Source of the DNA: Oceanobacillus sojae
GTDB taxonomy: Bacteria; Bacillota; Bacilli; Bacillales; Amphibacillaceae
Reading direction: 5' to 3'
NCBI RefSeq assembly: GCF_007991515.1
Contig: NZ_BJYM01000002.1
Coordinates: forward strand, 248,001-312,000
Length of the DNA: 64,000 bases
This document shows, piece after piece, positions 35,211 to 45,085 of this stretch. The notes beneath the pieces were generated by a model. That model ran no database searches. It was given only the letters and a program-made list of their open reading frames with translations, and had not been told where the DNA came from. Every line of letters begins with the position of its first letter. Within the stretch, counting starts at the first letter, position 1. Position numbers and translations under genes: made by a program.

Positions 35211-36170
35211 TTGTATGATATGCTTACTTTGGGTATATATAAACTTCTAGTTTCTATGAAGGGAAGTGTTTTTTTTTTGCATTTTATTGAAATTAATAGT
35301 CAAAAAGTTGAAATTCTATCTAAAGGAACAGGAAAACCGGCAATTCTCATATTATCTGGAATGGGATCTCCCTTCTATGAATGGGAAGAAATTTCGTCTA
35401 AGCTTGCCGAAACGAATCAGGTTATTATGTATCACCGGCCAGGATTAGGCAAAAGTGAATACCTCCATAAAAAAAGGTCTACTGAAAATGTTACTGCAGA
35501 AATCCCACAGATACTCGAGAAATTGAATATAACAGAACCTATCATTCTTGCGGGCCACTCTTATGGCGGTTTATGTGCACAGCATTTTTCAAAATTATAT
35601 CCAGAAAGAATACAAGGATTATTACTATTAGATTCAACCTCTGTGGATTTATATAAACTGGACCAATTAGATTTACCTTATCTAAACGAAAATGATTCAG
35701 ATACTGCGTGGATTGAAAACTGTAAAGAATATGCAGCCTTGTCTCCCTCAGAACTTTTGAAACAATTAAACCCTGTTTTAACAGAAGAACAACAAAAGTT
35801 GCCGAAAAAGACACAGAAAAAATTAATTACATTTTATACACATCCTTCACTATATAAAACCATGCTTCAAGAGATTACAAATTGGGAAGAAGATGCTGAA
35901 ACCATTAAAACCTTATCATATACAGGAAACTTTCCGGTAACTATTATCGGCCGTGATAAGAGGAAATGTATATTAAACTATATTGATGATGGGGTTCCAA
36001 AGGAGGAAGCAGAGCTGTTAGAAGATACCTGGCATCAATTGATTATGGAGTAAAAGGATATTTACAAAAATGCCAAGCTGCTTTTTGCTGTGAATTCCAG
36101 TCATAATATTCATATAGATCAGCCTCAGCTGGTTATTGACGAAATCATTCAGCTGATTAGTGGTTCTTAA
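35211..36170 (+). pseudogene. Alpha/beta hydrolase interrupted by in-frame stop
   Basis: The 280-codon frame encodes an alpha/beta hydrolase with nucleophile Ser117 in GHSYGG and the oxyanion region LILSGMGSPF. TAA at 36051-36053 ends it, but the same frame continues for 38 codons to a second stop at 36168-36170. The extra part reads KDIYKNAKLLFAVNSSHNIH and IDQPQLVIDEIIQLISGS, exactly the missing C-terminal segment with the catalytic His of the SxHxxxxDxP block. The truncated product would lack that His and be inactive unless the stop is read through. The start is also weak: no ribosome binding site and a ten-T run at 35268-35277 near the beginning. Confidence 0.75.
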
Positions 36171-36221
36171 TCAAAAGGGCATATCAACCAATTATAACCC
36201 GGTTGATATGCCCTTTTGATT
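36169..36221. terminator. Bidirectional terminator with 21-bp stem
   Basis: Perfect 21-bp stem (36169-36189 with 36201-36221) and 11-base loop between the convergent hydrolase and SDR genes; its first arm overlaps the second stop codon of the hydrolase frame. Confidence 0.85.
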
Positions 36222-36232
36222 CAGCCATTTAT

Positions 36233-36988
36233 TTAAAGTGAGCTGGTTGACCCGCCATCAATCGGGAACTCTGCACCTGTCGTATAAGATGAATCATCAG
36301 ATGCCAGGAACAGCACTGTTTTCGCCACTTCCGCCCGTTTCCCTAAACGGCCCAGCGGGTAAGTTTTACCTACTTCATCAGTGGTTTTCCCCTGCGATTC
36401 TGCTCCATAATCCGCCATTTGCGTATCAATATAGCCCGGATGAATGGAGTTGACCCGAATCTGGTCTTTGGCAACTTCCATTGCAACGTCTTTACTCATA
36501 ATACGCACTGCACCTTTACTTGCGCCATATAAGGCATGTCCAGGTGCTCCGCCAAGACCGGCTACAGAAGAAGCATTAATAATCGAACCGCTTTTCTGCT
36601 TTTGCATGACAGGCAGCACATGCTTCATACCTAAGAATGTACCTGTCACATTGATATTCATTAATTTATTCCATGTATCTAATTCAATTTCTGTAATTGG
36701 TTTGATAATATATATACCTGCATTATTAAACAATACATCAATGGTTCCGAATTGGTTAACCGCTTCTTTTACAACTACTTGCCAGTCTTCTTCCTCGCTG
36801 ACATCATGCTTTATGGAAATAGCTTCTGCTCCAAGCTCTTTTACTTCTTTTTCTGTTTCTCTTACACCTTCTATATTCACATCTGTCAAAATAAGCTTTG
36901 CGCCTTCTTTTGCAAACAAGTGAGCTGTTTCTTTTCCAATACCTGTACCAGCTCCTGTGATTAGTGTAACTTTATCTTGCACTCTCAT
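36233..36988 (-). CDS. SDR family oxidoreductase
   Basis: A 251-residue classical short-chain dehydrogenase. Cofactor motif TGAGTGIG (11-18), Asp36 after strand 2 (LILTDVN) pointing to NAD rather than NADP, NNAG (88-91), and the catalytic Ser140, Tyr154 and Lys158 (YGASK). The C-terminus IDGGSTSSL is typical. Probably oxidises a secondary alcohol or reduces a ketone; substrate unknown. Single gene convergent with the hydrolase. Confidence 0.9.
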   Translation of the reverse strand: MRVQDKVTLITGAGTGIGKETAHLFAKEGAKLILTDVNIEGVRETEKEVKELGAEAISIKHDVSEEEDWQVVVKEAVNQFGTIDVLFNNAGIYIIKPITEIELDTWNKLMNINVTGTFLGMKHVLPVMQKQKSGSIINASSVAGLGGAPGHALYGASKGAVRIMSKDVAMEVAKDQIRVNSIHPGYIDTQMADYGAESQGKTTDEVGKTYPLGRLGKRAEVAKTVLFLASDDSSYTTGAEFPIDGGSTSSL

Positions 36989-37218
36989 CTTAATTCCTCC
37001 TTGAACTACTTCAATAAATCATGAAATTTACATACCTTATATTAATTCCCTTTATTTAGGCTTTTAAACATCCTGATAAATTAAATTTTAACCAAGGAAA
37101 GTAAAAACGGAATAAGAGATAACCGTTTGACTGCTGTTTTAATTCTATCTGTTATTTATTACTAAAAATTAGACCTCATCTATAGTTGTATATTACGAAT
37201 GGAATAGTTTGTATTGTC

Positions 37219-40200
37219 TTATTCATATGATTTCTTAGGTATCCACATCGTGACCTCTGTACCCTCTTCTGCTATACTTTTGATGTCAATCCCCTGCCCA
37301 AACAGCTTCTTCCATCTCTGTTCAGTATTCAGTAGCCCAACACCATTTTTTTCATCATTTTTATTGAATAGTTTTGCCAATATTTCTGACGGGATACCTT
37401 TGCCATCATCGATAATTTTAATTTGATAGCTGTTCTCCATCTGCTTGCCTTTAAGCCATAGTGTACCTGGTTTATTTTGTGAGATAATCCCATGATTAAT
37501 AGCATTTTCAACTATTGTTTGGATAGACAGCGGCGGTACAAGGATATGTTCAGAGTCATCAAACTCCTTATGAACTGTCAGCTTCCCTGCAAATCTCTGT
37601 TGCATTATATAGATATAGGAATCTACTAGCTCCAGCTCCTCCCGCAATGATACCAGCGGCTTCGTATTTTTACTTCGAAAACTTTTGGAAAGATATTTGC
37701 CAAACTCATTTAACAGGTTAATCATCCGCTCGATATCTATGTTGCTTAAGGCAGCAATAGCGTTCAAGGTATTAAACATAAAATGCGGATTTATTTGTGC
37801 CTGCAGCCAGGCTGCCTCCATCCGTAATTGTTCATCAATAGAACGGCTTAAATCTGTTAACGCCTTAACCCTGGCCTGTAATTCTAATGCTTCAACAGGC
37901 TTTGAAATATAATCATTTGCACCGGATATAAAGCCGGTATAGATATCCTCGGTCTGGTTGCGGGCAGTTAATAATAAAATAGGTAATTCAGAAATAGTAA
38001 AGCGTTCCCTGATACGCTTTGTTAATTCATAACCGGAGAATGGCGACATCATCACATCCGAGATAACCAGATCATAGGATTGCTTCTCCAGCCATTCTAT
38101 GACTACCCTAGGATCTGTTGTGCTATGCAGCTGATAATCCGGTTCTAAAAGATTCTCCATTACTTTCAAATTAACAGGATCATCATCTACGACCAGCAGC
38201 AAAGGCTTGTCTGATGCAGATGCCTGTTCATACCGTCCAATTGTATGAATAGTAGAATCTTCAAAAAATATATCTTGTTTCGCAATTTCTGACTGTGCAA
38301 GGGCAAGACCTTTCTTAGAGGCCAAAGGTATACTAAAAGTAAAGGCCGTTCCTATGCCAAGCTCAGAATCTACACTAATTACTCCACCATGCAGTTCAAT
38401 TAATTGCCTGCAAATATTTAGTCCTAACCCTATTCCCCCACTGTCTACGTCAGACTTGCTGAGCTTCTCATAGGGAAGAAAGATTCGTTCCAGGGCATCC
38501 TGAGCAATTCCATTTCCTGTGTCCCGGACAGTAATAAAGGCCATATCTCCCCGTTTTACAGCAGAAATAATAACGTTCCCTTTTTCTGTATACTTTACGG
38601 CATTATGAATCAGATTAAACAAAATACGAATCAGCCGGTTTTCATCCGCATATAGAGATGGAAAATCCCTATCGATTTCGTTATGTAATGTAATTGATTG
38701 TTTAGGAGTTGTAAATTGCACCATCTCAATGACACCGTTTGTAATGGAATGCAGGGAAAGCTTCTCTTGCTGTAACTGAATCTGCTGCTCCTTTAATCTT
38801 GTAATATCCAGAATATCATTTAATGTAAATGTTAAACGATGGCCAATTCGAGCTAACAGCTGTAAATTACTGACCGTTTCCGGAGTTAAGCTATCTTTAT
38901 GTTTATTAATAATGGATTGCGCAATATTAACCATCCCATGTAAGGGATTGCGAATCTCATGAGAGGTATTGGCTAAGAATTGATCTTTTTTCTTGTCCTC
39001 CTCTATTAATCTTACAGCCTGCTCCTCACTCAGCTGTGCTAATTGAATATGACGCTTAATCAACAGGATAGCAATGATAACAATTGGCACAAAGAAATCA
39101 AATGGGTAAAAAGGAAAGTCTGCTTTTCCTGTTTGTATCGCAGCTCCCCAAGCTAAATTAGATGTGTAGCTGCATATTAAGAGCAAAATCAGAATGCCGT
39201 TCTTATCTCCGCGGACAATTTGCCTGAGTGTGATAACAAAAAGATAAGAAATAACAATAGCATCGTATACAAACAATATGATTGATAAGACTGTAAAATG
39301 CTCCAGCGAAAAGACAGTCAAAGTCAATACAGCAAATGTAATCGCCCCTGCCCCTAACGCCTTTATAAACCTCTGCTGCATCTGATATAAATGCTGAATA
39401 AATTTTATTAAAACAAATAACACCAGAATATATATTGCAATCAGCAGACGAAAGGAGATATCTGCACTAAACGGCAATTGAACAAAAACTTCATCGTCAA
39501 ATAAATTACCTATGGCAATCAGTAAAGACATGAATCCAAAATAAATTAATTCGGTTTGCCGTTTACCTTTATTCATGAAGAAAATCGCAAAGGCGTATAG
39601 GGCATGCAAGAATAGAATGATAATAACCGTTAACTGAAGGAACCGGGATAGATTTGTTTCCTGATTGATAGCATCTGCCGTTCCAAAAGAAATCGTCCGC
39701 TCTACTCCACCCGTAAACGGAAGCTCATAATTAGAAACCTGCAATATAATTTCCAGTTCATTATTATCCGGGTCCGCATAAAATAGACTGGTAACTGGTC
39801 CACGTATATGTGACTGCTCCATTTTCTCCGCAGCTGGCTGGTTCATAGATTCAATCAGCTGATCATTGACCATAATATTAAAAGCCGTTTGTATATTATT
39901 CACACGCAGCCCTAGAAATGAAGGACTCGTTTCCGGCAATAACACCTTTAAATAATAACTGCCGTACCCATAGCTGTCTGAAGACTCTTCTTTACCTGTC
40001 CTTAGCTCGCTTCGCCAATCACCGGGAACCTGAATCAATGTTTGATCCCCTGCCGAGGATATATCTGATGTACCTATAAACTGATTTGGATAGAATATCC
40101 ACTCCCCATTTAAAGCAATTGTCTCTTCGTCAGAGAAATCCCAACCTGTTAAATCAAGGACACCATCTGTAATAATAGGCTGATCACCCTTGTTATAGTA

Positions 40201-40296
40201 ATTGATCCACACGAAACGTAAACTAATAAGACCAGTTAAAAACAGTAATAAAATGCTAAAAACCTTAAGGTATGTTAAGATATTTTTATTTTTCAT
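37219..40296 (-). CDS. 7TM hybrid histidine kinase with second LytS-type kinase module
   Basis: A 1025-residue multidomain sensor. Residues about 12-30: TM; 45-210: extracytoplasmic galactose-binding-like sensor (LNGEWIFYPNQ, VPGDWRSEL); about 218-412: seven membrane segments (7TMR-DISM type); HisKA with His446 in SHEIRNPLHG; HATPase with NLIHNAVKYT and GGIGLGL; receiver with Asp747 in LVISDVMMSPFSG; then a His_kinase (LytS-like) module with QAQINPHFMFNT (His838) and a second ATPase domain (VENAINHG, GVGLLN). The frame opens at 40563, but ATG 40296 begins the natural TM1 and has AAGGCGG upstream. No separate response regulator is adjacent. Confidence 0.88.
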   Translation of the reverse strand: MKNKNILTYLKVFSILLLFLTGLISLRFVWINYYNKGDQPIITDGVLDLTGWDFSDEETIALNGEWIFYPNQFIGTSDISSAGDQTLIQVPGDWRSELRTGKEESSDSYGYGSYYLKVLLPETSPSFLGLRVNNIQTAFNIMVNDQLIESMNQPAAEKMEQSHIRGPVTSLFYADPDNNELEIILQVSNYELPFTGGVERTISFGTADAINQETNLSRFLQLTVIIILFLHALYAFAIFFMNKGKRQTELIYFGFMSLLIAIGNLFDDEVFVQLPFSADISFRLLIAIYILVLFVLIKFIQHLYQMQQRFIKALGAGAITFAVLTLTVFSLEHFTVLSIILFVYDAIVISYLFVITLRQIVRGDKNGILILLLICSYTSNLAWGAAIQTGKADFPFYPFDFFVPIVIIAILLIKRHIQLAQLSEEQAVRLIEEDKKKDQFLANTSHEIRNPLHGMVNIAQSIINKHKDSLTPETVSNLQLLARIGHRLTFTLNDILDITRLKEQQIQLQQEKLSLHSITNGVIEMVQFTTPKQSITLHNEIDRDFPSLYADENRLIRILFNLIHNAVKYTEKGNVIISAVKRGDMAFITVRDTGNGIAQDALERIFLPYEKLSKSDVDSGGIGLGLNICRQLIELHGGVISVDSELGIGTAFTFSIPLASKKGLALAQSEIAKQDIFFEDSTIHTIGRYEQASASDKPLLLVVDDDPVNLKVMENLLEPDYQLHSTTDPRVVIEWLEKQSYDLVISDVMMSPFSGYELTKRIRERFTISELPILLLTARNQTEDIYTGFISGANDYISKPVEALELQARVKALTDLSRSIDEQLRMEAAWLQAQINPHFMFNTLNAIAALSNIDIERMINLLNEFGKYLSKSFRSKNTKPLVSLREELELVDSYIYIMQQRFAGKLTVHKEFDDSEHILVPPLSIQTIVENAINHGIISQNKPGTLWLKGKQMENSYQIKIIDDGKGIPSEILAKLFNKNDEKNGVGLLNTEQRWKKLFGQGIDIKSIAEEGTEVTMWIPKKSYE

Positions 40297-40517
40297 AGCA
40301 GCAACCGCCTTGCCATCAATTAGTAAAGAGCAGCTGCCTTCAGCAAAGTTTACGCTCACCCCTGCTGATGGCGAATCTGACTGCTCAAGCGCTGCTCCAT
40401 TATAAATGCATCGTATATTAACAAAATTCTCTCTTTTTCTTGTATTATAGCAAACAACAATACAAAAATCCCTGTAAAATAAATGGACATCGTAGAAAAT
40501 ACCTAGGCAACATACAA

Positions 40518-40555
40518 AAGGAGAAAAGCATCTGACAACTGATACTTTTCTCCTT
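40518..40555 (-). terminator. Terminator of 2-hydroxyacid dehydrogenase gene
   Basis: 11-bp stem AAGGAGAAAAG / CTTTTCTCCTT, followed on the minus strand by TTG, 29 bases after the stop codon. Confidence 0.65.
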
Positions 40556-40584
40556 ACAATCATTTCACTAATATCATATTATCC

Positions 40585-41517
40585 TCAATATCCTTTTTGG
40601 ACATCTATCTTATTTTCCAACACCTGCCCTGACTTCACTTTTTCCAGCGTATCAATAAAACAGCCTACTGCTTCCTTGGCAGTTGTCACAGCTGAAATAT
40701 GTGGTGTTATTGTGATAGCAGGATGCTCCCAGAATGGATGCGATGCAGGCAGCGGCTCTTCCCGAAAAACATCTAACACAGCAAATCGTACCTGACCTTT
40801 TTCTACTGCCTCCATTAGGGCTGCTTCAACTACAGATTTCCCTCTGCCTGTATTGATAAATCCAACCCCTTTTACTTGTTCAAAAAAAACTTTATCAAAT
40901 AAATCAGCTGTCTTATCTGTTAACGGTAATGTATTAATTACATAATCCACTTCTTTTATAACCGAAAAATGTGAATCAATAGCTGCTACTTGGTTAAAAG
41001 CTGACTTTGGTTTGCCGCTTAAAGATATCCCATACACCTTCATTCCAAATACAGATAGTATTCCTGCTACTTTTTGACCAATTTCTCCCGTTCCATAGAT
41101 AACGGCCCTCTTCTTACTCAATAATTCAGGAGTAATTGCATTCCAGGTTTTCTCGTCTTGCTGCTCTGCAAACTTCTGATGAGCCTGAGCATCTCTTAAA
41201 ATATAGCTTAAGCAATATTCTCCAATCCGTTGTCCAAACGAGCAAATCGTCCGTGTTAATAATACGTTCTCATTCCAATTTCTGCCGGATAAAAATCCGT
41301 CCACACCAGCACCTAATGAATGTACCCAGTTCACTTTGCTGTAGTCTATATTTTTCTGTATTTGAAAGCCGCAGAAAGCATCTGCCCATTCCAGGTCTTC
41401 TTCTGTTAATTTATCATCTGTCAGGTAACGGATTTCTTGATCCAGATTATACTGATCTATGTATTCTTTTAATTCGTTTATCATTGGACTGACGATTATT
41501 ATTTTTTGAATATCCAT
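40585..41517 (-). CDS. D-2-hydroxyacid dehydrogenase family protein
   Basis: A 310-residue NAD(P)-dependent dehydrogenase of the D-isomer-specific family. GTGEIG (142-147) is the nucleotide loop, and the catalytic triad is Arg225 (INTGRGK), Glu253/254 (FREEPLP) and His273 (TPHISA). It would reduce a 2-oxo acid to the D-hydroxy acid or the reverse; substrate unknown. Single gene, minus strand, with its own terminator. Confidence 0.88.
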   Translation of the reverse strand: MDIQKIIIVSPMINELKEYIDQYNLDQEIRYLTDDKLTEEDLEWADAFCGFQIQKNIDYSKVNWVHSLGAGVDGFLSGRNWNENVLLTRTICSFGQRIGEYCLSYILRDAQAHQKFAEQQDEKTWNAITPELLSKKRAVIYGTGEIGQKVAGILSVFGMKVYGISLSGKPKSAFNQVAAIDSHFSVIKEVDYVINTLPLTDKTADLFDKVFFEQVKGVGFINTGRGKSVVEAALMEAVEKGQVRFAVLDVFREEPLPASHPFWEHPAITITPHISAVTTAKEAVGCFIDTLEKVKSGQVLENKIDVQKGY

Positions 41518-41596
41518 TTAACCGATCTCCCCTTCTTTTATTTCCTATTATACAGTCTACTTACCAATTTGCTAAAAAGCCAATAGTTGAAACAAG

Positions 41597-41625
41597 TTGA
41601 CTTTTTATTTTTAATCGTTTATTGT
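41597..41625 (+). promoter_or_regulatory. Sigma-A promoter of ileS leader
   Basis: TTGACT (41597-41602), 17-base spacer, TATTGT (41620-41625), 25 bases before the T-box leader. Confidence 0.6.
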
Positions 41626-41649
41626 TATTGTTAATTTAAAAATCTAATT

Positions 41650-41887
41650 CGATGACGGGAAAGAGTAATTATCTCCTCTTATCTACAGAGAGTTGACCAT
41701 GTGCTGAAAGTCAACGTTAAGAAAGATGATGAAAATCCTCCCTGAGAAGCAAAGTTGAAAAGAAAACGGTAAGTATCTGAATGCTTCACCGTACATTAAA
41801 CTTTGACGGCATTCTACCGATATCCGGAACGCGTATGATAGTACGTAGTGAAAATCCATTCGAAACCACTACTATGTTGGTTTTTTT
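41650..41887 (+). promoter_or_regulatory. T-box leader (tRNA-Ile responsive) of ileS
   Basis: Stem I landmarks are clear: AGAGAGTTGA (AG box), TGCTGAAAGTC apical part, and GAAA-ATC-CTCCCTGAG with the isoleucine specifier ATC at 41735-41737. CTAC (41814-41817) can pair with GTAG (41845-41848) as antiterminator, or GTAGTG (41845-41850) with CACTAC (41867-41872) as a weak terminator before seven T. The T-box core is degenerate: CCGGAACGCG stands where TGGAACCGCG is expected. Uncharged tRNA-Ile should normally bind and allow transcription of ileS. Confidence 0.75.
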
Positions 41888-41908
41888 ATTTTTATGACGA
41901 ATGTAACC

Positions 41909-41943
41909 ATCCCGATTCTCCTGCGTAGAATCGGGATTTTTTA
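41909..41943 (+). terminator. Second intrinsic terminator just before ileS
   Basis: Perfect 11-bp stem ATCCCGATTCT / AGAATCGGGAT with 7-base loop, followed by TTTTTTAA, only 8 bases before the ribosome binding site of ileS. GTAGAAT in its 3' side can alternatively pair with ATTCTAC at 41811-41817 in the T-box region. Confidence 0.75.
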
Positions 41944-41962
41944 ATTTAATGAGGTGAGAAAA

Positions 41963-44900
41963 ATGAAGGAATCAAGTGCAGAACGTGAATTAAGAATCCG
42001 GAAAGAGTGGGAAAAAGATCATACTTTTGAGCGTTCTATTTCCAACAGAGAAGGAAAAGAAACCTTTGTCTTTTACGAAGGGCCGCCAACAGCAAACGGC
42101 TTGCCGCATGCCGGTCACGCTCTTGGCAGAACGATAAAGGACTTTGTAGCAAGATATAAAACTATGTCCGGCTATCAGGTTTTACGAAAAGCAGGATGGG
42201 ATACTCATGGCCTGCCGGTTGAGCTGGAGGTTGAAAAGCAATTAAACATCCGCGGTAAGGAACAGATTGAGGAATATGGCATTGAGAATTTCATCGCAAA
42301 ATGTAAAGAAAGTGTCTTCACCTACGAAAATGAGTGGAAGCAATTTACCGAAGCACTCGGATATTGGGTGGATATGGAGGATCCTTATATCACATTAAAT
42401 AATGACTATATTGAATCAGTCTGGCATATTCTTTCTCATATTCATAAGAAAAATTATTTATACCGAGGACATCGTGTTGTTCCCTATTGCCCGCATTGTG
42501 AGACCTCCCTAAGCTCTCATGAAGTCGCTCAGGGGTATAAAGATGTAACTGATTTATCGGCGACTGCCAAGTTTCAGATTGCAGGAAAAGAAAATGAGTA
42601 TCTGTTAGGCTGGACTACAACACCGTGGACACTGCCCGCCAATGTAGCTCTCGCTATGAATCCGGAAATGGATTATGTACGTTTGCAGCAGGGAAATGAA
42701 ATATATATCGTAGCAAAATCGTTAGCCCATGATGTGATGAAGGAAGATTATAAAGTCTTAGAAGCTATCAAAGGACAGAATTTAATTGGTATTTCTTATC
42801 ATCCGCCATTTGATTTTGCAGCTGTTTCCAATGGGCATGTAGTGATTGGTGCAGATTTTGTGACAGATACAAGCGGTACTGGAATTGTTCATATAGCGCC
42901 GGCACACGGAGAGGATGACTATAAAGCTGTTCAGGAGAATCATCTTGATTTTATTCATGTTGTCGATACAAAAGGCCGCTATAAAGATGCGATTGCGCCG
43001 CTTGCAGGTAAATTTGTCAAAGACTGTGATGTAGATATTATCAAAATGCTTGCTGAAAAAGGCCTTCTATTTGATAAAAAAAAATACGAGCACAGCTATC
43101 CGCATTGCTGGCGTTGTGACACTCCCCTTCTCTATTATGCAATGGAAGGCTGGTTTATCAAGACAACGGCAGTAAAAGAAAAGATGATAGAAAATAACCA
43201 AAAGGCGGAGTGGCTTCCTTCTCATATGAAAGAAGGCAGATTCGGCAACTTCTTGGATAATATGGTCGATTGGAATATCGGGCGAAACCGCTACTGGGGA
43301 ACGCCACTTAACGTCTGGGTCTGTGATGACTGCGGAGCACAGAAATCACCGGGCTCCATCAAAGAATTACGGAAGCTGTCTGTCGATCCGCTTCCTGAGG
43401 ATATTGAATTGCATAAACCTTATGTAGATAACATCCATTTTGCCTGTGACTGCGGAGGAAAGATGCACCGGACCAGTGAGGTAATTGATGTCTGGTTTGA
43501 CAGTGGATCCATGCCGTTTGCCCAGTATCATTATCCTTTTGAAAATGAAGCATTATTTGATAGCCAATACCCTGCTGATGTGGTCATTGAAGGTGTTGAT
43601 CAGACACGAGGCTGGTTTTACAGTTTATTGGCCGTTTCCACCTTATTCACCGGGAAACCACCATACAAACGCGTGCTGTCACTAGGACATATCTTAGATG
43701 AAAACGGACGGAAAATGTCCAAGAGTAAAGGAAATGCCCTATCACCCATTGATTTAATCAATGAATTTGGCGCGGACGCACTCAGATGGGCTTTACTTGC
43801 CGACAGCTCCCCATGGAATAATAAACGTTTTTCCAAAAAGACAGTCAGCCAGGCAAAAACAAAAGTACTGGATACACTTTTAAATGTGTATTCTTTCTAT
43901 CAAATGTATGCAAAAATTGATGACTTTAAACCGGAAAAAGAGGCAGCCGGCCACCCAACTATGCTTGACAAATGGGTACTTTCCCGTTTGAATACGGTTA
44001 TTCAGAAGGTTACGCAAAGCTTAAATGCCTATGATATCACCAAAGGTGCAAGGGAGATTTCATTATTTATCGATGAAGTCAGCAACTGGTATGTCAGACG
44101 TTCCAGACAGCGCTTCTGGAGTGAAGGAATGTCAGAGGATAAGCGGGCAGCATTCCATACCTTATTTGAAGTGCTGACAAAGCTCGCGCAAATCATGGCG
44201 CCTTATACACCATTCGTAACAGAGGAAATTTACTCTGATTTAATTGGCTCAAGTGTCCATCTGTCCGATTTCCCGGAAGCTGATAAAGCACAAATTGATG
44301 CAGAACTCGAAAAGGATATGGATGCTGTCTTACAAATTATCGAGCAAGGCCGTTCTCTACGAAATGCAGTTGAAATAAAAACAAAGCTCCCTTTATCACA
44401 ATTAATTGTGATGCCAAAAGAAAACATTGATCTGTCTGCATTAGAAAACTACAAATCCATTATCAAAGAAGAATTGAATGTCAAGGATGTACTATTCAAA
44501 CAGATGGACTATCAGCTTTTACAATTTGTTTTTAAATTAAACTTTTCAGTTGCCGGCCCCAAAGTTGGCAAGGCTGTTGGTGAATTAAAAAATAAAGTAG
44601 AAGCCTTAGATAATACAGAAAAAGAAAAATTTATTGCAGACAAAGAATATCCGTTTACCCTGCAATCTGGTGAAACAATTACTTTGACTACAGAGGATGT
44701 GCTTATCGAAAAGAAAGGAATAGATGGGTTTGCATTTGCTGAAGGTAATATGTTTATGACGCTGCTGGATATTCGCTTAACGGACGAATTAAGAGAAGAA
44801 GGATTTGTCAGGGAATTCGCACGTGCTGTTCAGACCTGCCGCAAAGAATTGAATCTGCCTGTGGAACAGCGTGTACAACTATTCGTGCATACGGATGCTG

Positions 44901-45040
44901 CTGCACAGCGTATTTTAACAAAATTTACTGAACAGGTGCATAAGCATCTTATTCTCGATTCCATTCATTTTGAGAAAAAGGAAGAAATGAAGTCATTTGA
45001 AATCGAAGGACATGTAATAGAATTATTTATACAGGGTTAA
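41963..45040 (+). CDS. ileS: Isoleucyl-tRNA synthetase, type 2
   Basis: A 1025-residue class I synthetase that charges tRNA-Ile. HIGH-type motif HAGH (residues 49-52, within [17 protein letters not shown]), [11 protein letters not shown], zinc-type CPHCETSLS and DxCG segments, the KMSKS loop KMSKSKGN (584-591), and [11 protein letters not shown] in the catalytic domain. Its length and C-terminal style match type 2 IleRS (eukaryote-like; MupA belongs here), which as a group is less sensitive to mupirocin than type 1. ATG 41963 with GAGGTGA is preferred over the GTG at 41954. It is controlled by an upstream T-box leader. Whether a type 1 copy also exists cannot be seen here. Confidence 0.9.
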   Translation: MKESSAERELRIRKEWEKDHTFERSISNREGKETFVFYEGPPTANGLPHAGHALGRTIKDFVARYKTMSGYQVLRKAGWDTHGLPVELEVEKQLNIRGKEQIEEYGIENFIAKCKESVFTYENEWKQFTEALGYWVDMEDPYITLNNDYIESVWHILSHIHKKNYLYRGHRVVPYCPHCETSLSSHEVAQGYKDVTDLSATAKFQIAGKENEYLLGWTTTPWTLPANVALAMNPEMDYVRLQQGNEIYIVAKSLAHDVMKEDYKVLEAIKGQNLIGISYHPPFDFAAVSNGHVVIGADFVTDTSGTGIVHIAPAHGEDDYKAVQENHLDFIHVVDTKGRYKDAIAPLAGKFVKDCDVDIIKMLAEKGLLFDKKKYEHSYPHCWRCDTPLLYYAMEGWFIKTTAVKEKMIENNQKAEWLPSHMKEGRFGNFLDNMVDWNIGRNRYWGTPLNVWVCDDCGAQKSPGSIKELRKLSVDPLPEDIELHKPYVDNIHFACDCGGKMHRTSEVIDVWFDSGSMPFAQYHYPFENEALFDSQYPADVVIEGVDQTRGWFYSLLAVSTLFTGKPPYKRVLSLGHILDENGRKMSKSKGNALSPIDLINEFGADALRWALLADSSPWNNKRFSKKTVSQAKTKVLDTLLNVYSFYQMYAKIDDFKPEKEAAGHPTMLDKWVLSRLNTVIQKVTQSLNAYDITKGAREISLFIDEVSNWYVRRSRQRFWSEGMSEDKRAAFHTLFEVLTKLAQIMAPYTPFVTEEIYSDLIGSSVHLSDFPEADKAQIDAELEKDMDAVLQIIEQGRSLRNAVEIKTKLPLSQLIVMPKENIDLSALENYKSIIKEELNVKDVLFKQMDYQLLQFVFKLNFSVAGPKVGKAVGELKNKVEALDNTEKEKFIADKEYPFTLQSGETITLTTEDVLIEKKGIDGFAFAEGNMFMTLLDIRLTDELREEGFVREFARAVQTCRKELNLPVEQRVQLFVHTDAAAQRILTKFTEQVHKHLILDSIHFEKKEEMKSFEIEGHVIELFIQG

Positions 45041-45045
45041 AAGAG

Positions 45046-45080
45046 AAAAGCAGATCGAACATTGTGTTTGATCTGCTTTT
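45046..45080. terminator. Terminator of ileS (bidirectional)
   Basis: AAAAGCAGATC / GATCTGCTTTT 11-bp stem with T tract, between convergent ileS and the SDR gene. Confidence 0.8.
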
Positions 45081-45085
45081 TATAC

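Noticed and set aside
36238-36923. Plus-strand frames of 71 and 159 codons
   Set aside because: Antisense shadow of the SDR gene, which has full catalytic motifs.
41136-41492. 118-codon plus-strand frame
   Set aside because: Antisense to the 2-hydroxyacid dehydrogenase gene, whose catalytic motifs are all intact.
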